A stretch of DNA of 57,437 nucleotides from positions 227,068-284,504 of the forward strand of contig VSDH01000001.1 of NCBI GenBank assembly GCA_008636105.1, written 5' to 3'. This DNA comes from Candidatus Scalindua sediminis. Its GTDB lineage: Bacteria; Planctomycetota; Brocadiia; Brocadiales; Scalinduaceae. Below are positions 37,546 through 46,429 of the stretch, piece after piece. Under the pieces are notes generated by a model, which was not told the origin of the DNA, did no database searches, and saw nothing but the letters and a program-made list of their open reading frames with translations. The translations under genes were made by a program, and so were the position numbers. The stretch's first letter is position 1, and every line of letters starts with the position of its first letter.

Positions 37546-39103
37546 CCTTCAAAAGCTTATATTCAATACTATCAACAAGCGCCTGCCAGCTTGCTTCGAT
37601 TATATTTTCTGATACGCCAATAGTACCCCAAATATCCTTATGGTCGTGTGATTCGATTATGACCTTTACTTTTGCAGCCGTTGCCTCCTTGGGGTTTACA
37701 ACACGTACTTTATAGTCCACAAGATGCATATCCTTGAGGGATGGATAGAATTTTTCCAATGCCTTCCTTAAAGCTCCATCTAAGGCATTTACAGGACCAT
37801 CTCCATCGCTGACTGTCAATTCTTCTACGCCGTTGACGTTTATTTTAACAGTTGCTCGAGTAATTGATCTCCCATCCTTTCCCCTTTCTACAATTACCCT
37901 GAAATCTGCAAGATCAAAAAAACCCTTATGTATACCTAACACCTTCTTAACCAGGAGATCAAACGAACCTTCCGCTGATTCAAAATGATACCCTTGATTT
38001 TCCAGGTCTTGAACTTTCTTCAAAATCTTTCGCATCAATTTTGGGTTGTGTTTAATATTATATTTTTCTACCTTAGCTAAAATATTTGAGCTTCCAGACA
38101 ATTCAGATATTAATATCTTTCTCTCATTTCCAACCGCTTCTGGTTCTATATGTTCATAAGTACTCCTGTTCTTTTGTATTGCATTTACGTGTAGACCTCC
38201 TTTGTGCGCAAATGCGCTTGAACCAACAAAGGGTTGATTGGGCACAGACATAAAGTTTACAACCTCATAAACGTATCTTGATATTTCTGTAAGTTTTTTA
38301 AGTCCTGAATCACCAAGACAACGAAATTTCCCTTTCAATACCAAATTGGGGATTACAGAACATAAGTCTGCATTGCCACATCGCTCACCAAAACCATTTA
38401 TGGTTCCCTGAACATGACGAACCCCAACATTAACCGCTGCAAGGGTGTTGGCCACTGCAAGGGCACTGTCGTTGTGTGTATGTATACCTAAAGGAAGCTT
38501 TATCCTGCCAACAACATTTTCAGTAATCTTCTCTATTTCATGTGGTAAACAGCCCCCGTTAGTATCGCAAAGCACAATTGTATCGGCACCAGAATCCTGC
38601 GCAACTTTTAATACCTTCAATGCATATCTTGAGTTATTTTTACAACCATCAAAAAAGTGTTCTGCATCAAGAATAACTTCCCTTCCCTTTGATTTTAAAT
38701 ACTTAACTGTATCAGAAACCATCTTCAGATTATCATCCAATGAAACCCTGAGAACATCTGTTACATGAAAGTCCCAGCTTTTGGCCACAATTGTTACAAC
38801 CGGGGTCTCTGATAAAAGTAAGGCTTTTACACCAGGATCTTCTGAGACTTTCTTATTTGCTCGTTTCGTACTACCAAAAGCGGTTATTCTGGCATTCTTT
38901 AGCGGAAGGTTCTTAATCTCTTTGAAAAAACTCTTATCTTTGGGGTTTGATAAAGGGTAACCCCCCTCAATGTAATCTATACCGAGATCGTCAAGCTTGA
39001 GGGCTATTCCAATTTTATCTTGTAATGAGAAGGAAATCCCCTCTGATTGACTGCCGTCCCGTAATGTTGTATCGTATGTTATTATCTTTTCTCTGGTCTT
39101 CAA
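37529..39103 (-). CDS. cimA: (R)-citramalate synthase (isopropylmalate synthase family)
   Basis: A protein of about 524 residues with the HMGL-like TIM barrel starting TYDTTLRDGSQSEGISFSLQ, the metal-site block GIHTHNDSALAVANTLAAV, QGTINGFGERCGNADL and a C-terminal LeuA regulatory domain. The early DGSQSEG and the length fit citramalate synthase, which makes isoleucine precursors from pyruvate and acetyl-CoA. The open frame extends to 39259, but its first 52 residues are AT-rich, unlike the family, and overlap the divergent gene. I therefore prefer the TTG at 39103. Confidence 0.88.
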   Translation of the reverse strand: MKTREKIITYDTTLRDGSQSEGISFSLQDKIGIALKLDDLGIDYIEGGYPLSNPKDKSFFKEIKNLPLKNARITAFGSTKRANKKVSEDPGVKALLLSETPVVTIVAKSWDFHVTDVLRVSLDDNLKMVSDTVKYLKSKGREVILDAEHFFDGCKNNSRYALKVLKVAQDSGADTIVLCDTNGGCLPHEIEKITENVVGRIKLPLGIHTHNDSALAVANTLAAVNVGVRHVQGTINGFGERCGNADLCSVIPNLVLKGKFRCLGDSGLKKLTEISRYVYEVVNFMSVPNQPFVGSSAFAHKGGLHVNAIQKNRSTYEHIEPEAVGNERKILISELSGSSNILAKVEKYNIKHNPKLMRKILKKVQDLENQGYHFESAEGSFDLLVKKVLGIHKGFFDLADFRVIVERGKDGRSITRATVKINVNGVEELTVSDGDGPVNALDGALRKALEKFYPSLKDMHLVDYKVRVVNPKEATAAKVKVIIESHDHKDIWGTIGVSENIIEASWQALVDSIEYKLLKDEDER

Positions 39104-39246
39104 AATATTTTTGTATTTGAATTTATGCAAAATAACGGTAAAATTACAGTTTATACCATCAAAATTTAATCTTACAGTACTAAATTGTCTTGTCAAGTAC
39201 AAACAACATATGTATTTAAGAAGTAAAAAAGTAATGAGGACAAAAC

Positions 39247-40431
39247 ATGAAAAATACACATGATACGAACTTAAATACCCCTAATATGAAAGAAGGAACG
39301 ATCAAAGATGTTTATTCACACATAAAAGACCATGGGCACGCCAAGGTCTCTCACCAATATATGAGAAATGTGAAAAACCAACTGCGACTTGTCTTCTGGG
39401 AAACAACTGCCGGTTGCAATCTGGAATGTATACACTGCAGAAGGTTGGACGTCAGCACCCAGTTGACAAAAGATGACATGACGACTGAAGAATCCTATGA
39501 ATTCATCGATGCCCTTGTCGAAACTGGCAACCCAATACTTGTCTTAAGCGGAGGCGAACCTCTATTCCGCCCTGATATCTTTGATATTGCAAAATACGCA
39601 GTTAATAAGGGTTTAACAGTAGCATTGGCTACCAATGGTACATTGGTAGACGAAGCCATGGCTAAAAAGATTGTCGATGCTGGAGTATCCAGGGTCTCCA
39701 TAAGTATCGATGGCGCTGACGCAGAGACTCATGACAATTTCCGAAAACTAAAGGGATCGTTTGAAAGGGCTATCGAGGGATTCAATCATTTAAAAAAGTT
39801 AGGGATGAGTATGCAAATCAACTGTACGATTGCAAAACACAATTCACATCAGCTTCATGATCTGTATAACCTCGCTCTTAATTTAAGCGCCGAAGCAATT
39901 CACATATTTATGCTCGTCCCGGTTGGTTGTGGAGTTGAAATAGCCGATGACCAAATGTTGGAGCCTGAAAGATACGAATATATCCTTAACGAATTCTATG
40001 ATTTATCCAAAGAGGCAAAGATCCAGACAAAGGCAACCTGTTCGCCGCACTATTTCAGGATAATGCGCCAGCGGGCAAAAGAAGAAGGCATTACTATTAC
40101 CCCGAAAACACACGGTATGGCAGCCATGACAAAGGGCTGTCTGGCAGGTACTGGAGTGTGTTTTGTTTCCCACAAGGGAGAGGTCTTCCCCTGTGGATAC
40201 CTGCCCGTAAATGCAGGGCACGTCAAAAAGCAGCCGTTCAAGGAAATCTGGAAGGATTCCCCTGTTTTCATGAAACTTAGGGAACCAGACTTGCTGGGAG
40301 GTAAATGTGGGGAATGCGAATACAAAAAAGTGTGTGAAGGCTGCAGGGCACGCGCTTTTTATGAGACTGGAGACTACATGGCAGAAGAACCATATTGCAT
40401 ATACAAACCAAAAATTGCAAAAACTCGATAA
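39247..40431 (+). CDS. Radical SAM/SPASM protein resembling AhbD (heme b synthase)
   Basis: This 394-aa protein has the radical SAM cluster motif TTAGCNLECIHCRR (C57, C61, C64), GGEPLFRPD, and a SPASM-type tail with CLAGTGVCFVSHKGEVFPCG and GKCGECEYKKVCEGCRARA. The segment ATCSPHYFRIMRQRA and this cysteine pattern match AhbD, which decarboxylates Fe-coproporphyrin III to heme b in the siroheme-dependent pathway. NirJ-like proteins are close relatives. GAGGA precedes the ATG. No other heme genes are in the window, so the role rests on family resemblance. Confidence 0.75.
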   Translation: MKNTHDTNLNTPNMKEGTIKDVYSHIKDHGHAKVSHQYMRNVKNQLRLVFWETTAGCNLECIHCRRLDVSTQLTKDDMTTEESYEFIDALVETGNPILVLSGGEPLFRPDIFDIAKYAVNKGLTVALATNGTLVDEAMAKKIVDAGVSRVSISIDGADAETHDNFRKLKGSFERAIEGFNHLKKLGMSMQINCTIAKHNSHQLHDLYNLALNLSAEAIHIFMLVPVGCGVEIADDQMLEPERYEYILNEFYDLSKEAKIQTKATCSPHYFRIMRQRAKEEGITITPKTHGMAAMTKGCLAGTGVCFVSHKGEVFPCGYLPVNAGHVKKQPFKEIWKDSPVFMKLREPDLLGGKCGECEYKKVCEGCRARAFYETGDYMAEEPYCIYKPKIAKTR

Positions 40432-40546
40432 TTATGTCCGCTCAAAAGATTTGGTAAGGAAGATATAAATAGACAGGCAAGATTTGAGTAAACATTATTA
40501 ATCTACTATTCTATCATACCAATTGGAAGAAGACCTGAGTTCTACT

Positions 40547-41170
40547 ATGGGAACCATTGAACAAGAACGGGTCACAAGGAGAGCAAATCTTATAAGGAGG
40601 CTGTATGATTGGACAATACATTGGGCGCAAACACCTCACAGCACATGGGCACTCTTTATACTTGCTTTTTGTGAATCCTCTTTCTTTCCAATACCTCCGG
40701 ATGTTCTCTTAATAGCGTTAGCAGTCGCCCTTCCAATAAAGGCATTTAAATATGCGTTGATATGCTCCGTGGGATCTGTTCTGGGAGGGTGTTTTGGTTA
40801 TTTAATTGGATACGAATTTTTTGAGTATGTAGGAAGGCCAATTATCGGTTTCTATAACATTACTGACGTGTTTAACACTGTGAGTGCAAAATATCAAAGT
40901 AACGCTTTTACGGCAATTGCAATTGCTGGATTTACTCCTATCCCTTACAAGGTATTTACCATAGCTGCAGGCGTATGCAAGGTAAATCTCTTTACCCTAA
41001 TCCTGGCATCAGCTTTAAGTAGAAGTGCAAGATTTTTCCTGATTGCTGGATTGTTCTATTTATTCGGCCCGAAGATAAAGATGTTTATCGAGAAGTATTT
41101 TAACACCCTTACCGTCATATTTATAATATTATTAATTAGTGGATTTGTTGCAGTAAAATACCTTAAATAG
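40547..41170 (+). CDS. YqaA/DedA-like membrane protein (VTT domain)
   Basis: A protein of about 207 residues with four to five hydrophobic segments and the SNARE-associated/VTT pattern: FCESSFFPIPPDVLLIALAV, GSVLGGCFGYLIGYEFFEY, and AIAIAGFTPIPYKVFTIAAG. Relatives are proposed lipid scramblases or flippases that help recycle undecaprenyl phosphate or other lipids. The start is uncertain, with a TTG at 40523 and the chosen ATG at 40547, neither with a good ribosome site. It ends 11 bases before the MEMO-AMMECR1 gene, so the two are probably co-transcribed. Confidence 0.85.
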   Translation: MGTIEQERVTRRANLIRRLYDWTIHWAQTPHSTWALFILAFCESSFFPIPPDVLLIALAVALPIKAFKYALICSVGSVLGGCFGYLIGYEFFEYVGRPIIGFYNITDVFNTVSAKYQSNAFTAIAIAGFTPIPYKVFTIAAGVCKVNLFTLILASALSRSARFFLIAGLFYLFGPKIKMFIEKYFNTLTVIFIILLISGFVAVKYLK

Positions 41171-41181
41171 GAGAAATAATC

Positions 41182-42723
41182 ATGTACAGATATCTCTTAT
41201 CATTTTTTCTCTCTCTTATTTATATAACATTCACTCCAATTCTCTATGCAGAAGAAGGCCTGCCTGAAAATATCCTGGCAGGAATACAGAATGTTCGTGA
41301 ACCTGCTGTAGCCGGACGTTTCTATGCCGGCACTGAAGCTAAACTCAAAAAGCAGGTGAACAATTTATTAAACAATGCATTCACAGAAAGCTTATCTGGC
41401 AAACCTGTAGCCCTAATCTCACCACATGCCGGATACCAGTACTCAGGACTAGTTGCGGCATACGGTTATAATGCCATAAAGGATTACGACTATAAAAGAG
41501 TAATCGTACTTGCCCCCAGCCATTATTCAAGATACATGGGAGCATCAATACTCGATGTTGATCATTATAAAACTCCATTAGGACTCATAAAATTGGACAT
41601 GGGAACTTGCAACAATCTTATAAATAATCCACCACTCATCGGAACATTAAAAAAAGCTCACGCCAGAGAGCATTCCCTTGAGACACAATTACCTTTTTTA
41701 CAAACAGTACTTAAAGACTTTGAACTTGTTCCCATACTTATTGGCAGACTTAATAATGAAGCCTTTGATTTTCTGGCTGACAAAATTAAGCCTCTTATTG
41801 ATGAAGACACATTAATAGTTGCAAGCACTGATTTTACTCACTATGGTTATGGATATAGTTATGTACCATTTAAAAAGGACATAGAGGCCAACATTAGAAA
41901 ACTCGATTATGGGGCATTCGAACGTATCCTCGCATTAGATTTCGCTGGTTTCTCCAGATATAAAAGCGCTACCGGAATAACTGCTTGTGGATTCATGCCA
42001 GTAGCGCTTTTATTAAAACTATTACCTGATGATGTGCAGGGAAAGATATTACGTTACGATACTTCAGGCAATCAAATGGGTGATTTTAATAGTTCCGTGA
42101 GCTATGCATCGATTATCTTTACGAGAGGTAAGAAAAGTTCAGAAGTTATTGACGAAAACCCCGGTCTAAATGACAACGAACAGTTAACCCTTCTTAAGAT
42201 TGCCAGAGAAACATTAGAAACTTATATAAAAGAAAGAAAATTACCAGATGTAAACAATGGGAAGTATACATTCACCCAAAAACTAAAAGAAAAAAGAGGA
42301 GTATTTGTAACGCTTAATAAAAACGGTAGTCTTCGCGGCTGTATTGGGCACATTCTACCTAGAGAACCACTTTTTAAGGCAGTGATGAAAAATACCATAA
42401 ACTCCTCCACGAACGACACGCGTTTTACACCAGTAAGTGAAGATGAATTGTCAGATTTGGAAATAGACATCTCCGTACTCAGTCCAATAAAGAAAATAAC
42501 TGGTCCAGAAAAATTTATTCCGGGGAAACATGGAATTATAATCCGTATGTTGGGTAGTGGTGCTGTATTTCTTCCACAGGTAGCGACAGAACAAGGCTGG
42601 AATAGGGAAGAAACTCTTTGCCACCTCTGCAAAAAAGCAGGATTACCAGCATATGCCTGGAAAGATGATGATATGGAATTCTTTATTTTTACAGCAGAAG
42701 TGATCTACGAAAATAAAATTTAG
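41182..42723 (+). CDS. Exported MEMO-AMMECR1 fusion (AmmeMemoRadiSam proteins B and A joined)
   Basis: This 513-aa protein has a signal peptide (1-23, ending TPILYA). It then has a MEMO domain (about 40-310) keeping the metal-ligand positions in SPHAGYQYSG, APSHYSRYMG, STDFTHYGYG and ITACGFMPV, and an AMMECR1 domain (about 330-510) with the signature LRGCIGHI. The pair is normally two proteins of a three-part set with a radical SAM enzyme. The set has no settled biochemical role, although MEMO1 is an iron-binding or copper-related protein. Export is unusual. AGGAG precedes the ATG. Confidence 0.9.
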   Translation: MYRYLLSFFLSLIYITFTPILYAEEGLPENILAGIQNVREPAVAGRFYAGTEAKLKKQVNNLLNNAFTESLSGKPVALISPHAGYQYSGLVAAYGYNAIKDYDYKRVIVLAPSHYSRYMGASILDVDHYKTPLGLIKLDMGTCNNLINNPPLIGTLKKAHAREHSLETQLPFLQTVLKDFELVPILIGRLNNEAFDFLADKIKPLIDEDTLIVASTDFTHYGYGYSYVPFKKDIEANIRKLDYGAFERILALDFAGFSRYKSATGITACGFMPVALLLKLLPDDVQGKILRYDTSGNQMGDFNSSVSYASIIFTRGKKSSEVIDENPGLNDNEQLTLLKIARETLETYIKERKLPDVNNGKYTFTQKLKEKRGVFVTLNKNGSLRGCIGHILPREPLFKAVMKNTINSSTNDTRFTPVSEDELSDLEIDISVLSPIKKITGPEKFIPGKHGIIIRMLGSGAVFLPQVATEQGWNREETLCHLCKKAGLPAYAWKDDDMEFFIFTAEVIYENKI

Positions 42724-42765
42724 CATCAAACCTGAAACCCCCTCCCATAAAAACTAATTTTGAAA

Positions 42766-43332
42766 ATGGATGAAAAAGAGAAGAAGGTATTACTTCAAAT
42801 AGCAAAAGAAAGTATAGAATCTACAATAAAAGATATTCCGACCAATAAAACACAAGTACAAATAAACAGTCCTGAACTTGAAAAAAAACATGGTGCATTT
42901 GTAACGTTAAAAACGCAAGGAAAATTAAGAGGTTGTATAGGTCGACTTGCTTCCGATGCCCCCTTGTATAAGCTCGTTTCTGAGATGGCCGTATCAGCAG
43001 CAATAGAGGACCCCCGATTTGAGCGCAATCGGATTCAGCCTTCAGAATTAGATGATCTGAAAATAGAAATTTCAATCCTATCACCCTTGCAAAAGATTGG
43101 AAATCCGCTCGACATGGAACTTGGTAAGCATGGAATCTATATAAAGAAAGGTTTTAGAAACGGGTGTTTTTTACCTCAGGTTGCGGCTGAGACTGGATGG
43201 ACAAAAGAAGAATTTTTATCTCAATGCTGCCACACAAAAGCGGGTCTGTCACCAGATGCCTGGAAAGAAAAAGATACCGAAGTTTACGTCTTTACAGCGG
43301 AGATTATACCAGAAGCTGCTACTAATACTTAA
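42766..43332 (+). CDS. AMMECR1-domain protein (AmmeMemoRadiSam system protein A)
   Basis: A protein of about 188 residues consisting of one AMMECR1 domain with HGAFVTLKTQGKLRGCIGRL and DLKIEISILSPLQKI, and ending in the family tail WKEKDTEVYVFTAEI. It has no signal peptide, unlike the fused copy just upstream, so the two copies are predicted to sit in different compartments. I use the ATG at 42766 rather than a TTG at 42760. It lies about 40 bases after the fusion gene and before glgC in the same direction. Confidence 0.9.
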   Translation: MDEKEKKVLLQIAKESIESTIKDIPTNKTQVQINSPELEKKHGAFVTLKTQGKLRGCIGRLASDAPLYKLVSEMAVSAAIEDPRFERNRIQPSELDDLKIEISILSPLQKIGNPLDMELGKHGIYIKKGFRNGCFLPQVAAETGWTKEEFLSQCCHTKAGLSPDAWKEKDTEVYVFTAEIIPEAATNT

Positions 43333-43374
43333 ATTACTCAATTTAGATTGGACTTAAATATGCAAGAGGTAAAT

Positions 43375-44601
43375 ATGATATCACACAAAAAAATACTTAC
43401 CATGATTTTGGCAGGAGGCCAGGGAGAAAGACTTTATCCACTGACAAAGGACAGAGCAAAACCAGCCGTACCTTTTGGAGGTATATACAGAATAATAGAT
43501 TTTGCGTTAAGTAATTGTTTAAATTCTGGATTGCGTAAGATAGTAATTCTAACACAATACAAATCTTATTCTCTCGATAGGCATCTAAGGCTTGGATGGA
43601 ACATATTCAATAATGAATTAGATGAATACATAGAACAAATACCGCCTCAGCAAAGGATAAGTGATCAATGGTATCTAGGAACTGCTGACGCTGTTTATCA
43701 AAATATATATACTCTCGAAAAAGAACATCCAGAAATGGTTCTAGTACTTGCAGGGGACCATGTTTACAAAATGGATTACCGGAAAATGCTCATTTTCCAT
43801 AAAGAAAAAAAAGCTGATATTACAATACCATGCCTAGAAGTTTCCTTAGAAGAGGGAAAACGGTTTGGCATAATAGAAATAGATGAAGAAAACAGGATTA
43901 AGGCGTTTTACGAGAAACCTTCCAAGCCCAAACCTTTACCAAACAATCCATTAGCTACCCTCATTTCTATGGGAGTATATTTATTTAATACCACAACGCT
44001 GGTTAAAGCCGTAATTAATGATGCCAAACAGAATACAGCTCATGATTTCGGAAAAAATGTAATACCCGAGATAATTAATTCAAAAAGAGTATACGCATAT
44101 CCATTTGTAGATGAAAACGAAAATAAAGTAAGCTACTGGCGCGATATCGGGACCCTAGATGCATATTGGGAGAGCAACATGGACCTTGTACAGGCATTAC
44201 CCGTATTTAACCTCTATGATAAAGAATGGCCTATCCGCACATATCAGGAGCAATATCCACCTGCAAAGACAGTTCTTCACGAAGATTTTCCGGGCGGACG
44301 GATAGGTACGGTCTTAAGTTCTATAGTCTCTGGAGGATGTATAATCAGTGGTGCAAAAGTAGAAAGATGTGTCTTGTCTCCCGACGTTAGAGTAGATTCT
44401 CATTCTGAAATTTACGATTCAATCATAATGGAAAGCGTTAGGATAGGTAAGAATGTAAAAATCCAAAGAGCTATCATAGATAAATCAGTAAACATTCCCG
44501 ACAATATGAGTATTGGTTATGATCTCAAAAAAGACTCCAAATACTTTACTGTAACTGAAAAAGGTGTCGTGGTTGTTCGCAAAGAAATGTCTTTAACATA
44601 A
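43375..44601 (+). CDS. glgC: Glucose-1-phosphate adenylyltransferase
   Basis: A protein of about 408 residues with the nucleotidyltransferase start MILAGGQGERLYPLTKDRAK and KPAVPFGG. It also has LAGDHVYKMDY, GIIEIDEENRI, SYWRDIGTLDAYWESN and a C-terminal left-handed beta-helix (VSGGCIISGAKVERCVLSPD). It makes ADP-glucose for glycogen synthesis. The ATG at 43375 is chosen because AAGAGG precedes it at the right distance. An in-frame TTG lies at 43348. No other glycogen genes are nearby. Confidence 0.95.
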   Translation: MISHKKILTMILAGGQGERLYPLTKDRAKPAVPFGGIYRIIDFALSNCLNSGLRKIVILTQYKSYSLDRHLRLGWNIFNNELDEYIEQIPPQQRISDQWYLGTADAVYQNIYTLEKEHPEMVLVLAGDHVYKMDYRKMLIFHKEKKADITIPCLEVSLEEGKRFGIIEIDEENRIKAFYEKPSKPKPLPNNPLATLISMGVYLFNTTTLVKAVINDAKQNTAHDFGKNVIPEIINSKRVYAYPFVDENENKVSYWRDIGTLDAYWESNMDLVQALPVFNLYDKEWPIRTYQEQYPPAKTVLHEDFPGGRIGTVLSSIVSGGCIISGAKVERCVLSPDVRVDSHSEIYDSIIMESVRIGKNVKIQRAIIDKSVNIPDNMSIGYDLKKDSKYFTVTEKGVVVVRKEMSLT

Positions 44602-44663
44602 AAGAATCTCAAGGAAAAGTCGTCAACTGGGAAGTGGTAAAGCAGCTAATATTTGCACATCCA

Positions 44664-44742
44664 TGGTCGGGGCGAGCCGATTCGAACGGCCGACCTCGGC
44701 GTCCCGAACGCCGCGCTCTAAACCAAGCTGAGCTACGCCCCG
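44664..44742 (-). tRNA. tRNA-Pro (CGG anticodon)
   Basis: The minus strand folds as a complete tRNA: acceptor stem CGGGGCG/CGCCCCG, D-arm beginning GCTCAGCTTGG, anticodon stem CGGCG/CGCCG around the loop TTCGGGA (anticodon CGG, reading CCG), T-arm GGCCG-TTCGAAT-CGGCT and an encoded 3' CCA. It lies between glgC and mgtE. Confidence 0.97.
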
Positions 44743-44775
44743 CAGAATACAAACCAGTATCCGAAAGAAGTCAAT

Positions 44776-46128
44776 TTATACATTCAACATCCTTCTTGCG
44801 ATTTCAAAGTAAATGATAATCCCCGTTACATCGATTATGGTAGTAATAAGCGGTGCAGAAACAATCGCAGGATCCAGTCTTAAATAGCGAAAAATGAGTG
44901 GTGTAATAGCCCCAGCCAGATTACCCACGAGGACTACAGTAGCAACAGAAACACCCACCGTGATTCCTATCATTGTATCTCTAAGGAAAATTACAGCTAT
45001 AATGAATGCAGTAAACCCAAGAACTGTACCTATGAGAGCGCCAGCGCAGACTTCTTTCCGAAGTACTTTTGCCCATTGTCTTAACGTTAATTCACCAGTA
45101 GCCAGGGCTCGAATTACCAGGGTAGATGATTGTGCGCCAATATTACCTCCTGCACCCAACAACATTGGTATAAAATATGCCAAAACTATCATGGAACTGA
45201 GTGACAGCGAATATTTTTGTAGAAGCTTTCCTGAAATGGTTGCTGCAAGGATCAAGACAAATAACCATATCACCCTTCCGGACACATGTTTAAAAAATCC
45301 TGCATGGAAATATTTCTCCTCTGGCAACTGCATTGCAGCCATTTTATGGAAATCTTCTGTCACCTCTTCCTGTACTATATCAAGGATGTCATCAACCGTA
45401 ATAATACCAACCAGACGATTTTCGCTATCAACAACGGGTAAAGATAGAAAATCGTATTTTTGAATAGCCTTTGCCGCTTCTTCCTGATCGTCGGTTGTAT
45501 TTACCTTATAGACATTTTCGTTCATTATTTTGCTTATCTTTTGATCGGACTCCGCCAAGATAATGTCTTTAAGCGAAACTACACCACACAGTATCCTCTT
45601 TTCATCAATCGCATAACACGTATATATAGTTTCTCTGTCAGGGCCCGTTTTCTTTATATGTTCGAGTGCTTCCGAAACTGACATCTCTGTTTTCAGGTCC
45701 ACATATTCAGTAGTCATCACCCTTCCCGCCGATTGTGGCGGATAATTTAGCAGTATATTTGCTTCATCTCTTTCTTCTTTTGGTAATAACTTAAGGTGCT
45801 TTTTTACTACTGAGGCGGGAAGCTCGTCAAGGAGTTGTGTCCTGTCATCAGGACTCATTTCCAGCAGGATTTCCTTCACTCTTTGTTCAGTAAAGTATCT
45901 GAGCAACTCTTCTTCTTCCTCAGGATGAAGAAGAGAAAATGTTTCTGCAATCTTTGTCTTGTCAAGTACGCGGAAGGCTATTACCTTTTCTGTGGGCTCC
46001 AGCTCTCTTATAATATCTACAATATCTGCAGGGTGAAGCTCTCTTAAGATAGAACTTAATCCCTTGAAGTTTTTACTATCGATAAGTTCCTTTAATTCAG
46101 GCGTAAATATCTTATACCACTTCATCAT
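44776..46128 (-). CDS. mgtE: Magnesium transporter MgtE
   Basis: This 450-aa protein has the three-part MgtE plan. An N-terminal superhelical domain (ILRELHPADIVDIIRELEPT) is followed by two CBS domains (from about 135, TEYVDLKTEMSVSEALEHIK, then VVDSENRLVGIITVDDILD). A five-helix channel domain follows with YFIPMLLGAGGNIGAQSSTL and PLITTIIDVTGIIIYFEIA. It imports magnesium and closes when the cytoplasmic CBS domains bind it. It is transcribed alone, with tRNA-Pro just downstream. Confidence 0.96.
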   Translation of the reverse strand: MMKWYKIFTPELKELIDSKNFKGLSSILRELHPADIVDIIRELEPTEKVIAFRVLDKTKIAETFSLLHPEEEEELLRYFTEQRVKEILLEMSPDDRTQLLDELPASVVKKHLKLLPKEERDEANILLNYPPQSAGRVMTTEYVDLKTEMSVSEALEHIKKTGPDRETIYTCYAIDEKRILCGVVSLKDIILAESDQKISKIMNENVYKVNTTDDQEEAAKAIQKYDFLSLPVVDSENRLVGIITVDDILDIVQEEVTEDFHKMAAMQLPEEKYFHAGFFKHVSGRVIWLFVLILAATISGKLLQKYSLSLSSMIVLAYFIPMLLGAGGNIGAQSSTLVIRALATGELTLRQWAKVLRKEVCAGALIGTVLGFTAFIIAVIFLRDTMIGITVGVSVATVVLVGNLAGAITPLIFRYLRLDPAIVSAPLITTIIDVTGIIIYFEIARRMLNV

Positions 46129-46429
46129 AGAATACTCTTTTCATACCCGCCAGAACCCTGCCAGCCTGTCTGACTGACAGGGGGCTGGTCTATAACAGAT
46201 TTACCGTGGTGAAAATTTTACGAGCAAAGCCTGGTATGATTAACCAAATAGTCCTCATGTTACACACGATAATATTTGCGTAAAAACACACTACACGAAG
46301 TTTGTACTACGCAATCTCAGGATCGTGTGGAGACAGATAACAAAAACTTGTAGTGTTTAGGATTGTTGTTATGACTGTCAGAGAACGACGGATACGCATA
46401 ATAGCATATTAGCGATAATAAAAATACTA
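46129..46429. other. Intergenic region between mgtE and the SPASM radical SAM gene
   Basis: About 300 bases without a convincing gene. A GC-rich patch at 46145-46188 (CCCGCCAGAACCCTGCCAGC, GACAGGGGGCTGG) resembles the arms of the palindromic family found elsewhere in the window. The rest is AT-rich, and a 62-codon frame at 46317-46505 has no family resemblance. Confidence 0.5.

Noticed and set aside
37529..39259. cimA starting at 39259
   Set aside because: The first 52 residues are hydrophobic and AT-rich, unlike the family, and would overlap the divergent AhbD-like gene. The TTG at 39103 begins the conserved domain.
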